64,000 nt of DNA from an uncultured Spirochaetales bacterium (GTDB lineage Bacteria; Spirochaetota; Spirochaetia; Sphaerochaetales; Sphaerochaetaceae): contig CALXYO010000001.1 of NCBI GenBank assembly GCA_944393005.1, forward strand, positions 1 to 64,000, in the 5' to 3' direction. Under the pieces are notes generated by a model. That model worked only from the letters and a program-made list of their open reading frames with translations, did no database searches and had not been told where the DNA came from. Below are positions 8,988 to 18,920 of this stretch, in pieces; the first letter of the stretch is position 1, and each line of letters opens with the position of its first letter. The position numbers and the translations under genes are program-made.

Positions 8988-10223
8988 ATGGCTAGTGATA
9001 GAATAATGATGGGACTGGATATCGGCTCAAGCTGGACAAGAGCAGTAATTGGGTCCGTTAACAAAGAGGGGGCACTGATGGTTGACGCTCTGTGCGAAAA
9101 GCAGACAGAAGGCGTGCGCAGCGGATCAATCGTCAACATCGAGCAGACCCTGAGAACTATCAACTCCGTAATCTCCGATGCCGAACTTCAGGCCGGCTGT
9201 GAGATACATTCTGCAATACTTGGAGTCGGAGGCGATCACATACAGGGCCTCCAGTCCACAGGAGTCGTTGGAATCAATTCAAAGGAACAGGAAATAAAGA
9301 GGGAGGATATCTACCGCTCACTTGATGTCGCACGTGCCCGCGAGCTTCCCCAGGACAGGGAGTTCCTCCATACCCTCGTGCAGGACTTCCAGGTTGATTC
9401 AAGGACCGGCATAAAAGATCCGATCGATATGCTCGGACACAGACTCGAGAGCCGTGTCCTGCTTGTCACGGGCTCCTCATCAATCTGCCAGAATCAGAGA
9501 AAATGCGTGCAGAAGGCGGGTCTTCAGGTTCAGCGCATGATGCTTCAGACTGTTGCCGACTGTGAGGTTGTCCTCTCTCTTGAGGAAAAAGAGATGGGCA
9601 CGATCCTCATAAACATCGGTTACGGCACAACGAACATGATCGCATATTCGCAGGGCAGCCCGATCTATACCGGCGGCGTTGCATTCGGCGGCGACAGCAT
9701 AACAAGCGATCTTGCTTACATACTCAACAAGCCCAAACAGGTTGCAGAACAGATAAAGTGCGAATCAGGCAGCTGCTATGTGCCTTCGGTTCCTTCTTCC
9801 GACATGATTCTCATTCCGCAGGTCGGGGGAATGCCGAGCATAAGAATGCCGCGCAAGTCTCTTTCTGAGATCATAGAGCCGCGTATGGCTGAAATATTCA
9901 CACTTCTTGCAATGGAACTTGAGAAGGTTGAGCACCAGGGTTCGTTCGGCGGAGGCGTCGTCCTTGTCGGCGGAGGTTCCCTTCTTTCCGGTGTAACGGA
10001 ACTTGCAAGTGAAATATTCAAACTTCCTGCCAGAATCGGCTTCCCCGAGGCATTGCCCGGACTGGACAGGAGCTACATAAATCCGAAGTACACGACTGTA
10101 CTCGGACTGCTCAAGAGCGAGGCGAAAAAGGTTTCCGCTTCCTCTTCTGCTGCATCAAGAAGTGACAGGGAAAAGCACTCAATAGGTGGAAAGATAAAAG
10201 GATTCTTTGGTAAGTTATTCTAG
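8988..10223 (+). CDS. ftsA: Cell division protein FtsA
   Basis: A 411-residue actin-like ATPase that tethers FtsZ to the membrane. The N-terminal phosphate-binding motif is GLDIGSSWTRAVIG, and a second is INIGYGTTNMIAYSQG. The adenosine motif region VVLVGGGSLLSGV is present. The C-terminus ends in a basic and hydrophobic helix (GGKIKGFFGKLF), the expected membrane-targeting amphipathic helix. It is followed after 11 bases by ftsZ. Confidence 0.95.
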   Translation: MASDRIMMGLDIGSSWTRAVIGSVNKEGALMVDALCEKQTEGVRSGSIVNIEQTLRTINSVISDAELQAGCEIHSAILGVGGDHIQGLQSTGVVGINSKEQEIKREDIYRSLDVARARELPQDREFLHTLVQDFQVDSRTGIKDPIDMLGHRLESRVLLVTGSSSICQNQRKCVQKAGLQVQRMMLQTVADCEVVLSLEEKEMGTILINIGYGTTNMIAYSQGSPIYTGGVAFGGDSITSDLAYILNKPKQVAEQIKCESGSCYVPSVPSSDMILIPQVGGMPSIRMPRKSLSEIIEPRMAEIFTLLAMELEKVEHQGSFGGGVVLVGGGSLLSGVTELASEIFKLPARIGFPEALPGLDRSYINPKYTTVLGLLKSEAKKVSASSSAASRSDREKHSIGGKIKGFFGKLF

Positions 10224-10234
10224 GAGAAATAGTT

Positions 10235-11539
10235 ATGGGATTCGGAATTTTTGATATTGAAGACACGACAACCGGGGAACAGGCAACTCCGACCATCATC
10301 AAGGTAGTAGGTGTCGGCGGTGCGGGCGGAAATGCTGTCAACAGGATGATCGCATCCGGTCTGAAAAAGGTTTCCTTCGTGGCGCTCAACACGGATGTAC
10401 AGGCTCTGCAGCGCTCGAATGCACAGACAAGAATCGCAATCGGAAAGGAACTGACCGGAGGTCTCGGTGCAGGCGGCCAGCCTGAAATCGGAGAGAAAGC
10501 CGCGCTTGAAAGCAAGGAAGAGATAAAGGCCGAGCTCGAGAATACCGATATGGTCTTCATCACTGCCGGCATGGGCGGCGGTACCGGAACAGGTGCTGCG
10601 GCTGTTGTCGCAGAGATCGCCAAGAGCTGCAATGCCCTTACTGTTGCGGTTGTGACCACGCCGTTTGCCTTTGAGGGAAAGAAGAAATTCGCTCTTGCCC
10701 AGCAAGGTATCGAGAGGCTGAGAAAGCAGGTTGACACCCTTATTCTCATTCCGAACCAGTATCTTCTCAGAGTTGTCGAGAACAATACTCCCATAAAGCA
10801 GGCATTTCTCATTGCAGATGATGTTCTGTATCAGGGTGTGCAGGGTATTTCAGAACTTATCACGGAACCGGGCGAGATCAACATCGACTTTGCCGACGTC
10901 AAGACTGTTATGAAAGGCAAGGGTGATGCCCTTATGGGAATCGGCTTCGGAGAAGGCGCCAACAGGGCGGTCGATGCGGCAAAGGAGGCCATAAGCAATC
11001 CTCTGCTCGAGAATGCCTCCATTGACGGTGCGAAGAGCGTTCTTGTCAATCTTGCCGGAAGCGACAACCTCACGCTGCAGGAATATCAGGATGTGGTTGA
11101 GCTCATCACCGCAAACTGTGCGGAAGATGCCCTCATCATTGCAGGTCAGGCTTTCAATCCTGAACTCGGCGACAGAATCAAGGTAACCGTCGTTGCAACG
11201 GGATTTGAATCTCACCACGATGTAACCGGAGGCGAGAGTGAAAGCGAGCCGGCACTCAAGCGTTTCGTCTCATCAGGCAGCAGCGAGAGTGTACGCGAGA
11301 AGGAAGTTGAAAATCAGCATATTGCCGGAGTCGGCAGCTATCAGCCTTCCTCATCACCTGCCGCACAGGTGCAGACTCCTGTGAAACCTGCACCGAATGA
11401 TGCAGAGGCGATCACTGTCAACCGCTGGCAGGATCTTCAGCAGCAGCTGGGAAAGAGAAGCCAGTCAAACGACTATTCAATTCCGGCCGTAATGCGCTAC
11501 CGCCAGAGCGAGGAAGATGAACACAACAACAGAAGGTAA
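10235..11539 (+). CDS. ftsZ: Cell division protein FtsZ
   Basis: A 434-residue tubulin-like GTPase that forms the division ring. The nucleotide region VGVGGAGGNAVNRM and the tubulin signature GGGTGTG (about 114-120) are intact. A disordered Ser/Pro/Gln-rich linker of about 80 residues follows the core and ends in YSIPAVMRYR, the conserved C-terminal peptide that binds FtsA. AGGAGA at 10222-10227 is well spaced. The last 23 bases overlap the start of the recombinase gene. Confidence 0.98.
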   Translation: MGFGIFDIEDTTTGEQATPTIIKVVGVGGAGGNAVNRMIASGLKKVSFVALNTDVQALQRSNAQTRIAIGKELTGGLGAGGQPEIGEKAALESKEEIKAELENTDMVFITAGMGGGTGTGAAAVVAEIAKSCNALTVAVVTTPFAFEGKKKFALAQQGIERLRKQVDTLILIPNQYLLRVVENNTPIKQAFLIADDVLYQGVQGISELITEPGEINIDFADVKTVMKGKGDALMGIGFGEGANRAVDAAKEAISNPLLENASIDGAKSVLVNLAGSDNLTLQEYQDVVELITANCAEDALIIAGQAFNPELGDRIKVTVVATGFESHHDVTGGESESEPALKRFVSSGSSESVREKEVENQHIAGVGSYQPSSSPAAQVQTPVKPAPNDAEAITVNRWQDLQQQLGKRSQSNDYSIPAVMRYRQSEEDEHNNRR

Positions 11540-12485
11540 CAGATCCTGCCACAGTCCGCTGTATAAAGACTACAGAGATTATCTGGAAAATGAAGTCCAG
11601 CTTGCCCCTGCCACACGCGAGGTGTATCTGAGGGAAGCTGGCTTCCTTCTTTCATACCTTGATGAAAGAGGAAAGGATGTCGCATTGATAAGCCTCAGTG
11701 AACTGGATGAATATTTCCGCTGCCGCGACAGGGGGCTTGATGCCCGTACGATATCCCGCATAGATTCATCCCTCCGCTCATTCTTCTCCTTTCTTGTGAA
11801 GGAAAACCTGAGGGATGACAATATCGCGCTGCTTCTGGAGAAGCCGAAAACAGATCAGTATCTTCCCCATGCACTTTCACTTGATGAAGTGAATTCGATT
11901 CTCGACAGCATGAAGGCTCTGGCATCTGATGACATGCTTTTCTTCCGCGATTATGTCTTTTTCGAGCTGATCTATTCCTGCGGCCTGAGAATAAGCGAAG
12001 CGGTGAATCTGAAAGTGTCATCATACAACAGGGATGAAAAGACTCTGATCGTTTTTGGAAAGAGAAGCAAGGAACGTATTGTCTTTGTCGGTGAGATAGC
12101 CGCAGGGGCACTTGATGAATATCTTTCATCAGTACGTCCTGTCCTTGCCGGTGCGAACAGGAAGAAAGCCCGCAGGACGCTCAGGGAGAGGGAAAGCACA
12201 GATGCGCTGTTCCTGGGAAGACGAGGAGAAAAACTTACCCGGCAGGCCATGCACAAACGCTATCATGCTCTTGTCGGGAAACTCGGAATTGATGCGACAG
12301 TTCATGCACTCCGCCACAGCTATGCGACTCATCTGCTCAGAGGAGGAGCGAACATAAGGCAGGTCCAGATGCTGCTCGGACATGCCGATATAAAGACAAC
12401 TCAGATCTACACGCATCTGAACACGGATGACCTGCTTGCAACCTTCGACAAATACTTTCCTCTCAGCAGCGAAAAGCAAAGTTAG
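11517..12485 (+). CDS. Tyrosine recombinase XerC/XerD-like (copy 1)
   Basis: A 322-residue site-specific recombinase, presumably for chromosome dimer resolution. The full catalytic set is visible: R158 (SCGLRISEA), H263 and R266 (HALRHSYATHL), H289 (LLGHADI) and nucleophile Y298 (QIYTHL). A SAM-like N-terminal domain precedes it. It starts inside the end of ftsZ, which links dimer resolution to division. A second recombinase lies 0.8 kb downstream. Which copy is XerC and which is XerD cannot be told without comparison. Confidence 0.9.
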   Translation: MNTTTEGNRSCHSPLYKDYRDYLENEVQLAPATREVYLREAGFLLSYLDERGKDVALISLSELDEYFRCRDRGLDARTISRIDSSLRSFFSFLVKENLRDDNIALLLEKPKTDQYLPHALSLDEVNSILDSMKALASDDMLFFRDYVFFELIYSCGLRISEAVNLKVSSYNRDEKTLIVFGKRSKERIVFVGEIAAGALDEYLSSVRPVLAGANRKKARRTLRERESTDALFLGRRGEKLTRQAMHKRYHALVGKLGIDATVHALRHSYATHLLRGGANIRQVQMLLGHADIKTTQIYTHLNTDDLLATFDKYFPLSSEKQS

Positions 12486-12517
12486 CCGGAAGCGGGACTT
12501 TTTGTGTATAGAAGAGT

Positions 12518-13297
12518 ATGAATGAAAAAACTCTTCTGGAAGTCTCAAACTATCCTCTAATGTATAAGAAAGCATGGGACAGCTACATAGGCTTTGTTGA
12601 AAAGAATGACCCGCTGTTTCCCTGCGCTCTGGATGAAAATGAGGTTGACGTGCTCTCATTTTTCGGTCTTCCCGTGAGAAGTGACACTGCTGTGATCTGT
12701 GCATCCAAAAAAGGGCTTGAATACCTGCAGGATGAGGCATATCACTTCGGCCTAGAACTGGCTCTGAATGAAATACCGGTGTCATTCGGAAGCGGATCCA
12801 GTGTTATCGAAAAAGCCTTCCGCACCGGTTTTCTTGACGGGGAAGGCCAGATGGAATATTACCTTGACTGCGGTCTAATGGATGTCTTCACCCATGTGAA
12901 GATAAAGAGAATGTGTTCTGTCATACTGGCAAGGGAAGGCTGCATCTATTCCCCGTTCCATCCGGACAAGAAGTGCGGCACCTGGAAGAAGGAGGATGTG
13001 CTGCTGAAAGAATATCTTGCAACGAGAAAGCAGAACATCATACTGCTCGGGCTGTCTGAAAGCCGGAAGGATATCGTGGAGAGCGCTCTGATGAGCGGTG
13101 CTGAAATATATGTGCACTCTTCATTCATTTCGTCATTTCATGCTAGGATATATGCCCGTGAGGGTGCCCGTATCATAACATCTGCACGCGATTACATTGC
13201 CGCAAGACAGATGCATGGTGATACTCTTTCATACCCGGACTGCAGGGGGTATTATCATTACAACGGGCGCAGCTACAGTCTGATCAGGGGGTTGTGA
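12518..13297 (+). CDS. Degenerate DprA/Smf-like protein
   Basis: A 259-residue protein with no clean family motif. Its order of elements follows DprA: a Rossmann-like segment (FFGLPVRSDTAVICASKKG), a stretch like the second strand-helix unit (NEIPVSFGSGSSVIEKAFRTG) and REGARIITSARDYI, close to the REGA..VTSAEDIL of DprA. The GSR and GLARGID motifs that define DprA are lost. From memory, smf/dprA stands at this point in Borrelia and near it in Treponema, so position supports a diverged ortholog. Single-stranded DNA binding is unlikely to be preserved. ATG 12518 has no well-spaced Shine-Dalgarno. Confidence 0.6.
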   Translation: MNEKTLLEVSNYPLMYKKAWDSYIGFVEKNDPLFPCALDENEVDVLSFFGLPVRSDTAVICASKKGLEYLQDEAYHFGLELALNEIPVSFGSGSSVIEKAFRTGFLDGEGQMEYYLDCGLMDVFTHVKIKRMCSVILAREGCIYSPFHPDKKCGTWKKEDVLLKEYLATRKQNIILLGLSESRKDIVESALMSGAEIYVHSSFISSFHARIYAREGARIITSARDYIAARQMHGDTLSYPDCRGYYHYNGRSYSLIRGL

Positions 13298-13307
13298 AAC
13301 AGGAACA

Positions 13308-14225
13308 ATGAGCAGGGAAAGGGATTATCTTGATTCGTTTCTTACATATATAGATGCCGAGAGAAAGCTTTCCGTCCATACGGAGAGTGCGTATTCCCGT
13401 GATCTGGAAGACTTCATCCTTTATCTTGAAGGCCATGAGATATCAATAGATGATTTCTCCATTCATGACGCAAGGGACTATGTGAGGAACCTGAAGACAG
13501 ACTGGGCTGAAAAGACCGTCAAAAGGAAGATATCCGCAATAAGGACATTCTTCAGCTATCTTCAGAAAAGAGAATATATAAAAAACAATGTTTTCGCATC
13601 AGTTTCCCTTTCTCAGGGCAGTTTCCATCTGCCTTCCGTGCTCAGTGCCGGAGAGGTGAATGAACTCCTGTCTTACAGGGGGAAGGGCTTTGACGGGATA
13701 AGGGACCATTTCCTCTTTCTCTTCCTTTACAATACCGGTGCACGTATCAGCGAGGCTCTTGGGATAGATGTGGCAATGGTTGAAAAAAGCGAGAGACGGG
13801 TGAGGATAAAAGGAAAGGGGGGAAAGACCCGCTTTCTCTTTCTGTCTCCTGTCACGATAAATGAGATGGAGGACTATCTGAGGGAAAGGGAACTTGTCCT
13901 GAACCAGAAGGGATGCGCGGATGAGAAGGCACTTTTCATCTCTTCAAGGGGAAACAGGTTGCCCTTCTCAAGCGTTCACGTTATTTTTACTAAGGTAAGG
14001 GAAGCGCTGGGGTGGCAGAAAGAGTTCACTCCGCATACGCTGCGGCATACATATGCGACACAGCTGCTTGACAACGGCGCCGACATAAGGGTGGTGCAGT
14101 CCCTGCTCGGGCATGAGAGCATTTCAACCACCCAGATATACACGCATGTCTCGAAGGCCGGTCTTCATAAGGTCTATGATGCCTGCCATCCGCATGCGAA
14201 AGGAGAAAAAGAGAATTATGACTAA
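13308..14225 (+). CDS. Tyrosine recombinase XerC/XerD-like (copy 2)
   Basis: A 305-residue tyrosine recombinase with intact catalytic residues: R146 (NTGARISEA), H243/R246 ([12 protein letters not shown]), H269 (LLGHESI) and Y278 (QIYTHV). Length and architecture match XerC/XerD. It overlaps hslV by eight bases. With copy 1 it could form the usual two-protein Xer system acting at dif. Confidence 0.9.
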   Translation: MSRERDYLDSFLTYIDAERKLSVHTESAYSRDLEDFILYLEGHEISIDDFSIHDARDYVRNLKTDWAEKTVKRKISAIRTFFSYLQKREYIKNNVFASVSLSQGSFHLPSVLSAGEVNELLSYRGKGFDGIRDHFLFLFLYNTGARISEALGIDVAMVEKSERRVRIKGKGGKTRFLFLSPVTINEMEDYLRERELVLNQKGCADEKALFISSRGNRLPFSSVHVIFTKVREALGWQKEFTPHTLRHTYATQLLDNGADIRVVQSLLGHESISTTQIYTHVSKAGLHKVYDACHPHAKGEKENYD

Positions 14226-14760
14226 TGATTTGAGAGGTACGACCATAGTCGCAGTCAGGAAGGGCGGAAAAGTTGCTATAGCCGGAGACGGACAGGTCAC
14301 GCAGGGCCAGAGTTCGATTCTCAAGGGAAATGCCAGAAAGGTGAGGAGAATCTACAACGATAAGATTGTCATCGGTTTTGCAGGTTCCACCGCTGATGCC
14401 ATCACGCTTTACGAACTGTTTGAGAAAAAGCTTGCCGAGGACAACGGGGATCTCACCCGTGCCGCGGTCGATCTTGCAAAACAGTGGAGGGTGGACAAGC
14501 AGCTGAGGAACCTTGAGGCGCTGCTGCTTGCGACAGACGGAAAGCGCATGTTCTACATCTCCGGAGTAGGTGATGTGATTGAGCCTGAAGATGACTGCAT
14601 GGCAATCGGCTCAGGCGGCAACTATGCCATAGCCGCGGCAAGGGCATATCTTGACAGCAATGCCGATCTGTCTGCCGAGGAGATTGCCAGACGCTCAATA
14701 AAGATCGCATCACAGATCTGCGTATTCACAAACGACCATATTACTTGCGAGGTTATCTGA
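14218..14760 (+). CDS. hslV: ATP-dependent protease subunit HslV (ClpQ)
   Basis: A 180-residue proteasome-type peptidase that forms the double hexameric core cut by HslU-driven feeding. After a short propeptide (MTNDLRG) the catalytic Thr starts [24 protein letters not shown] and IGSGGNYA are diagnostic. ATG 14218 is chosen over upstream in-frame codons because it gives the normal propeptide, follows AGGAGA and overlaps the recombinase stop (ATGACTAA). Confidence 0.95.
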   Translation: MTNDLRGTTIVAVRKGGKVAIAGDGQVTQGQSSILKGNARKVRRIYNDKIVIGFAGSTADAITLYELFEKKLAEDNGDLTRAAVDLAKQWRVDKQLRNLEALLLATDGKRMFYISGVGDVIEPEDDCMAIGSGGNYAIAAARAYLDSNADLSAEEIARRSIKIASQICVFTNDHITCEVI

Positions 14761-14763
14761 CAA

Positions 14764-16122
14764 ATGGAAAAGAAACTTGACGAGATGTTCCCCTCAGAAA
14801 TCGTGGCATCTCTTGACAAATACATAATCGGACAGAAAGAAGCGAAGAAAATGATTGCCATCGCGCTTCGCAACAGAAGCAGGAGAAAGAAGCTTGCAGA
14901 CGGTATCAGGGAGGAAATAAATCCCAAGAACATAATGATGATCGGTCCCACCGGTGTGGGCAAGACCGAGATCGCCCGCCGTATCGCAAAGCTTGCCAAC
15001 GCTCCTTTCATCAAAGTTGAGGCGACAAAGTACACAGAGGTCGGCTATGTCGGCCGTGATGTGGAGTCAATGGTCAAGGATCTCATGGCCAGTGCCGTCA
15101 ACATGGTCACGGCGGAGATGGCTGCAGCCAAGGAGGAAGAAGTCAGCCGTGCAGTTGATGAGAGGCTCCTTGATCTTCTGCTTCCTTCCGTAAGGGATGA
15201 AAGCGTGAAGGAAGATTGCAGCACAACTGTTGTCGAATCATCATCAGACAGTGCCAGAGAGCAGTTCAGACAGATGCTTCACAACGGAGTGTTCGAAGAC
15301 AAGATGGTTACAATAAGCACACAGCCCGCATCCCGTGTGGAAATCGGGGTGATGGGCAGCGGAAACTCCATGGAGGACATTCAGGAGGCCATGAACAACC
15401 TCGGCTCGATGTTCCAGAAACCTAAGAAGAAAAAGGTTTCCGTGAAGAGGGCCCGTGAGCTCATAAGGGAAGAGGAGATGAGCAAGGCTGTCGACAACGA
15501 CAGGGTTGTGGAGGAAGCAAAGGAAAGAACGGAGGAGATGGGAATTATCTTCATCGATGAGATTGACAAGATCGCCTCAACCGGCAGCAACTCACGCGGC
15601 GATGTTTCCCGTGAAGGTGTCCAGCGGGATATCCTGCCGATTGTCGAAGGCACCAGGGTCAACACCCGCTGGGGCGTCATTGACACAACGAACATCCTCT
15701 TCATTGCAGCAGGTGCATTCTCATTCTCAAAACCATCCGATCTGATCCCTGAGCTTCAGGGTCGTTTCCCGATCCGTGTCGAGCTCAGCGATCTTTCCAG
15801 CGAGGACTTCTACAGAATCCTCACCGAGCCGGAAAATGCGCTCACAAAGCAGTACAAGGCTCTCATGGAGACAGAGGAAGTCACTCTCGATTTCACGGAT
15901 GACGGACTCAGACGTATCGCTGATTTCGCGCATCAGGTCAACTCCACAACCGATAATATCGGGGCCAGAAGACTTCACACAGTCATGGAGAAACTGCTTG
16001 AGGATGTCAGCTATGAGGCTGAGAAGTATAAGGGGCAGACTGTAAGCATTGACCAGTCTTATGTCGAGGACAAGCTCAAGGACATCGTCTCCAGGGAAGA
16101 TGTCACCCGTTATATTCTCTAG
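14764..16122 (+). CDS. hslU: ATPase subunit HslU (ClpY)
   Basis: A 452-residue AAA+ unfoldase that feeds substrates to HslV. Walker A GPTGVGKT is at 61-68, the pore motif GYVGRD follows, and Walker B IIFIDEIDKIA lies near 260. The sensor II region GARRLHTVMEKLLEDVSYEA and the C-terminal RYIL, which inserts into HslV, are present. It starts three bases after hslV. Confidence 0.97.
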   Translation: MEKKLDEMFPSEIVASLDKYIIGQKEAKKMIAIALRNRSRRKKLADGIREEINPKNIMMIGPTGVGKTEIARRIAKLANAPFIKVEATKYTEVGYVGRDVESMVKDLMASAVNMVTAEMAAAKEEEVSRAVDERLLDLLLPSVRDESVKEDCSTTVVESSSDSAREQFRQMLHNGVFEDKMVTISTQPASRVEIGVMGSGNSMEDIQEAMNNLGSMFQKPKKKKVSVKRARELIREEEMSKAVDNDRVVEEAKERTEEMGIIFIDEIDKIASTGSNSRGDVSREGVQRDILPIVEGTRVNTRWGVIDTTNILFIAAGAFSFSKPSDLIPELQGRFPIRVELSDLSSEDFYRILTEPENALTKQYKALMETEEVTLDFTDDGLRRIADFAHQVNSTTDNIGARRLHTVMEKLLEDVSYEAEKYKGQTVSIDQSYVEDKLKDIVSREDVTRYIL

Positions 16123-16130
16123 GAGTGCTT

Positions 16131-17240
16131 ATGCAGTACATCACGCTGGTAAGCGACAGCTATGAGAAGGCAGTTGAGGAGGCGAAAAGGAAATACGGCT
16201 CCTCGCTGCGAATAATCTCAAGAAAGGAATACACCTCCGGCGGCGGAATCTTCACGCGCAAGAGAAGAAAGTGCGAGATCACGTTCTATCTTGTTGAAGA
16301 AAAGCCTGCGAAGGAGGAGAAGAAAAAGAACGTCACGCGTCAGGACCTGGCAGAGTTCGAGCAGGAAGCCAGAACTCCGGACCCGGAGACTCTCACGAGT
16401 CAGGAAAGGCTGGACACGCTCAAGCCTGCCCGTGACCTTGAAAATGTGGACAGTACTCAGGACAGGGCAGCGGAGATCCTTGACAAGAATGAAATCGGCA
16501 TGTCGCTGAGGTCTCACATCCTTGACGGGTTTGAGGCCGGCGATGATCTGTCTCTGGCAATATGTGACAAGATCATCTCATCTGTAATGATCGATCATGA
16601 GAATCAGGCACATCCCAGAAAGTATCAGGTGTTTCTCGGTCCGACCGGGAGCGGAAAGACCACAACACTTGCAAAGATAGCATCCCTTTACAAGACGGTG
16701 GGCAAGAATGTGGGAATCATAACACTTGACAGTTACAGAATCGGTGCCTATGAACAGATAAAGGCCTTCGCAGATGCTTTCTCGATTCCAGTCATGCTTG
16801 TGAGAGGCGAGGATGAGATAATCCTTGCAAAGGACCAGTTCCGCTCCCTTGATCTCGTTCTGGTGGATACGATGGGGCTGAGTCCTGCCGATGCCGCACT
16901 GAATCTGAAACTCAGGGGCCTTCTGTCTCTGTTCGGAGAATCGGAGACAAGCTACCTTCTCACATGCCCTGCCACAACCAGGACAGAAGACATGCTGAGA
17001 ATTTACAGGCATTATGCCCAGTTCAAGAAGATAAGCTCACTGATAGTAACCAAGCTGGATGAGACCGGAAGCATCGGCCCGTTCCTCACATTTGCCTATG
17101 AAGTGAAACTTCCTGTCTCATTCTGCACAAACGGGCAGGGGGTTCCCGATGATCTGATGAAAGCCAGCACTCTTTCTCTGACTGAATACCTCACCGGTCT
17201 TGATATGGAGCTGAAACCGGTGAATGATCAGTTGAGCTGA
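16131..17240 (+). CDS. FlhF-like SRP-family GTPase
   Basis: About 369 residues. The N-terminus (YITLVSDSYEKAVEEAKRKYGS) and a charged linker match FlhF, followed by the NG GTPase core: GPTGSGKTTTLAKIAS, LDSYRIGAYEQIKAFA, VDTMGLSPAD in place of the usual DTAGRS, and TKLDETGSIG. In flagellated bacteria FlhF places the flagellum. No flagellar structural gene is in this window, so the role here is uncertain. ATG 16131 follows AGGAG at 16121-16125; a GTG at 16125 is less likely. Confidence 0.82.
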   Translation: MQYITLVSDSYEKAVEEAKRKYGSSLRIISRKEYTSGGGIFTRKRRKCEITFYLVEEKPAKEEKKKNVTRQDLAEFEQEARTPDPETLTSQERLDTLKPARDLENVDSTQDRAAEILDKNEIGMSLRSHILDGFEAGDDLSLAICDKIISSVMIDHENQAHPRKYQVFLGPTGSGKTTTLAKIASLYKTVGKNVGIITLDSYRIGAYEQIKAFADAFSIPVMLVRGEDEIILAKDQFRSLDLVLVDTMGLSPADAALNLKLRGLLSLFGESETSYLLTCPATTRTEDMLRIYRHYAQFKKISSLIVTKLDETGSIGPFLTFAYEVKLPVSFCTNGQGVPDDLMKASTLSLTEYLTGLDMELKPVNDQLS

Positions 17241-18883
17241 ATGACACTCTGATCGCTGGTTCTTATCTTGCCCTGGCGGACAAGACCTGCGATCACATTG
17301 CCGCAGGCCGGTGCCGCGATGTCGGCACCCCATACGCTGTTTCCCTTTGGAGCAGAGATCGCAAAATAGACGATATAGTCACCGGCGATGGCAAGAGTGG
17401 AGGCGAGGTTTGTACCGTCTTCATAGCTTCCGCTTTCAGGATTTATTATTTCGGCTGTACCGGTTTTAGCCCTGACATCCACATTCCCGACTGCGGCTTT
17501 TTTAGCGGTTCCTTCCTTCACGGCAGTCTCCATGTAGGAAAGAATCTCGTTTGCAGTGCGGCTTGTCATCACAGGCTTGCTATTGTATGCATCTCCCGTG
17601 TCTATGACATTGCCCTCGTGATCCGTTATCCTGTCGACAATCCTGAGACTGTTCATCACGCCGTTGTTGGCAATTGCCGTTGCCGCCTGTACTATCTGAA
17701 GTGCATTAACGCTTATTTCCTGCCCGAAAGCAATTGTCGCCTTGCTTCTGCTGCTCCAGTTCTCAGGACGTGAAAGATAGCCGGATGTTATGCCTCCGAG
17801 CTCAAGCTCAGGACGGGTGCCGAACCCAAGCAGCCTGAGGTAATTGTAGAAATCCTCATCTGAGAGCTGCAGGCACCATGATGCGATTGCTCCGTTGCAG
17901 GAGAGTGATATCATGTTGCGTGCATCAACTGCACCATGCGCGCTGTGGCAGTTGATGGTGAAAGTCGAGTCGCCGACAGTGAAAGTCTCGCTTCCGTCAC
18001 AGATGAACGGAGTTGAAGTATCGATTCCCTCATCCATGCATTTTGCGAGGGTGAACACCTTGAAGACGGAACCCGGCTCGTAATTATATGCAAGTGTCCT
18101 GTTCATCCTTTCATCCTCACTTGAGGAGCCGTAATAGTTGAGGTCGTACCATGGATAGGATGACATTGCCAGGATATCACCTGTGGAAGCATCGGCGACA
18201 AGGGCCATTATGTAATCAGGATTATGATCGTAGGCGATGTTCTGAACCTCGACATCCACAAGATACTGCACGTCAAGATCAAGCGTGAGATGAACATCGG
18301 CACCGTAAGACACATCCTCACCAAGGCCGGGATAGGGGGAAAGAACATCGTCATAGGCGTATTCTATACCCTCGCTGCCGACTCCCTCTGCATTCACGAA
18401 TCCGATGAGCTGGCAGGCATGAAAGAGGGATGAATAGCTTCTGGCGCTTCTGCTTTCAACGACGATCTCATTCTGCATTCCTGCATTGCGGATTGCCTCT
18501 TCGAGTTTGTCCGCCTCTTCCATCGTCATTCTGTTCTTTATAAGTGCATATGTGGTGTATTTCTGAGCCTGTGAGATTATTTCATCAACACTCATGTCTG
18601 TGTATGGACTTACGAGCACGGCTGCTTTCGTGAGGTCGTCAATGGCCGAAAGACGGAAATAAAGAGCCCACTGCCGTGTCTGGTTAGCAAGCACATTTCC
18701 GTTTCTGTCGATTATTTCGCCTCTTATGACGGAAGATGCGACGGCGGGATCGCTGTATTCCTTTCCTTTATCGTTTTCAAGGATCATAATATATGCTATC
18801 CTTGCGATGAAGATCAGGAAAAGAATCAGTACGATGCAAAGATACAGCATCGGTATTTTGTTTCTTCTAGAATCTTTAGCCAT
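17228..18883 (-). CDS. ftsI: Class B penicillin-binding protein (FtsI/PBP3-type)
   Basis: A 551-residue bitopic transpeptidase. One membrane helix lies at about 11-34. The N-terminal part holds RGEIIDRNGNVLA. The catalytic SxxK is S272-VF-K275, SxN is SCN at 328-330 and KTG is at 473-475, so it should be active and bind beta-lactams. It overlaps the end of flhF-like tail to tail by 13 bases. It is the septal partner expected for FtsW but lies outside the division cluster on the opposite strand. No C-terminal PASTA domain is present. FtsI rather than PBP2 is inferred from size and context. Confidence 0.9.
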   Translation of the reverse strand: MAKDSRRNKIPMLYLCIVLILFLIFIARIAYIMILENDKGKEYSDPAVASSVIRGEIIDRNGNVLANQTRQWALYFRLSAIDDLTKAAVLVSPYTDMSVDEIISQAQKYTTYALIKNRMTMEEADKLEEAIRNAGMQNEIVVESRSARSYSSLFHACQLIGFVNAEGVGSEGIEYAYDDVLSPYPGLGEDVSYGADVHLTLDLDVQYLVDVEVQNIAYDHNPDYIMALVADASTGDILAMSSYPWYDLNYYGSSSEDERMNRTLAYNYEPGSVFKVFTLAKCMDEGIDTSTPFICDGSETFTVGDSTFTINCHSAHGAVDARNMISLSCNGAIASWCLQLSDEDFYNYLRLLGFGTRPELELGGITSGYLSRPENWSSRSKATIAFGQEISVNALQIVQAATAIANNGVMNSLRIVDRITDHEGNVIDTGDAYNSKPVMTSRTANEILSYMETAVKEGTAKKAAVGNVDVRAKTGTAEIINPESGSYEDGTNLASTLAIAGDYIVYFAISAPKGNSVWGADIAAPACGNVIAGLVRQGKIRTSDQSVIQLN

Positions 18884-18920
18884 TGTATTGTATTATAGGC
18901 TGAGGTACAGGTTTAATCAA

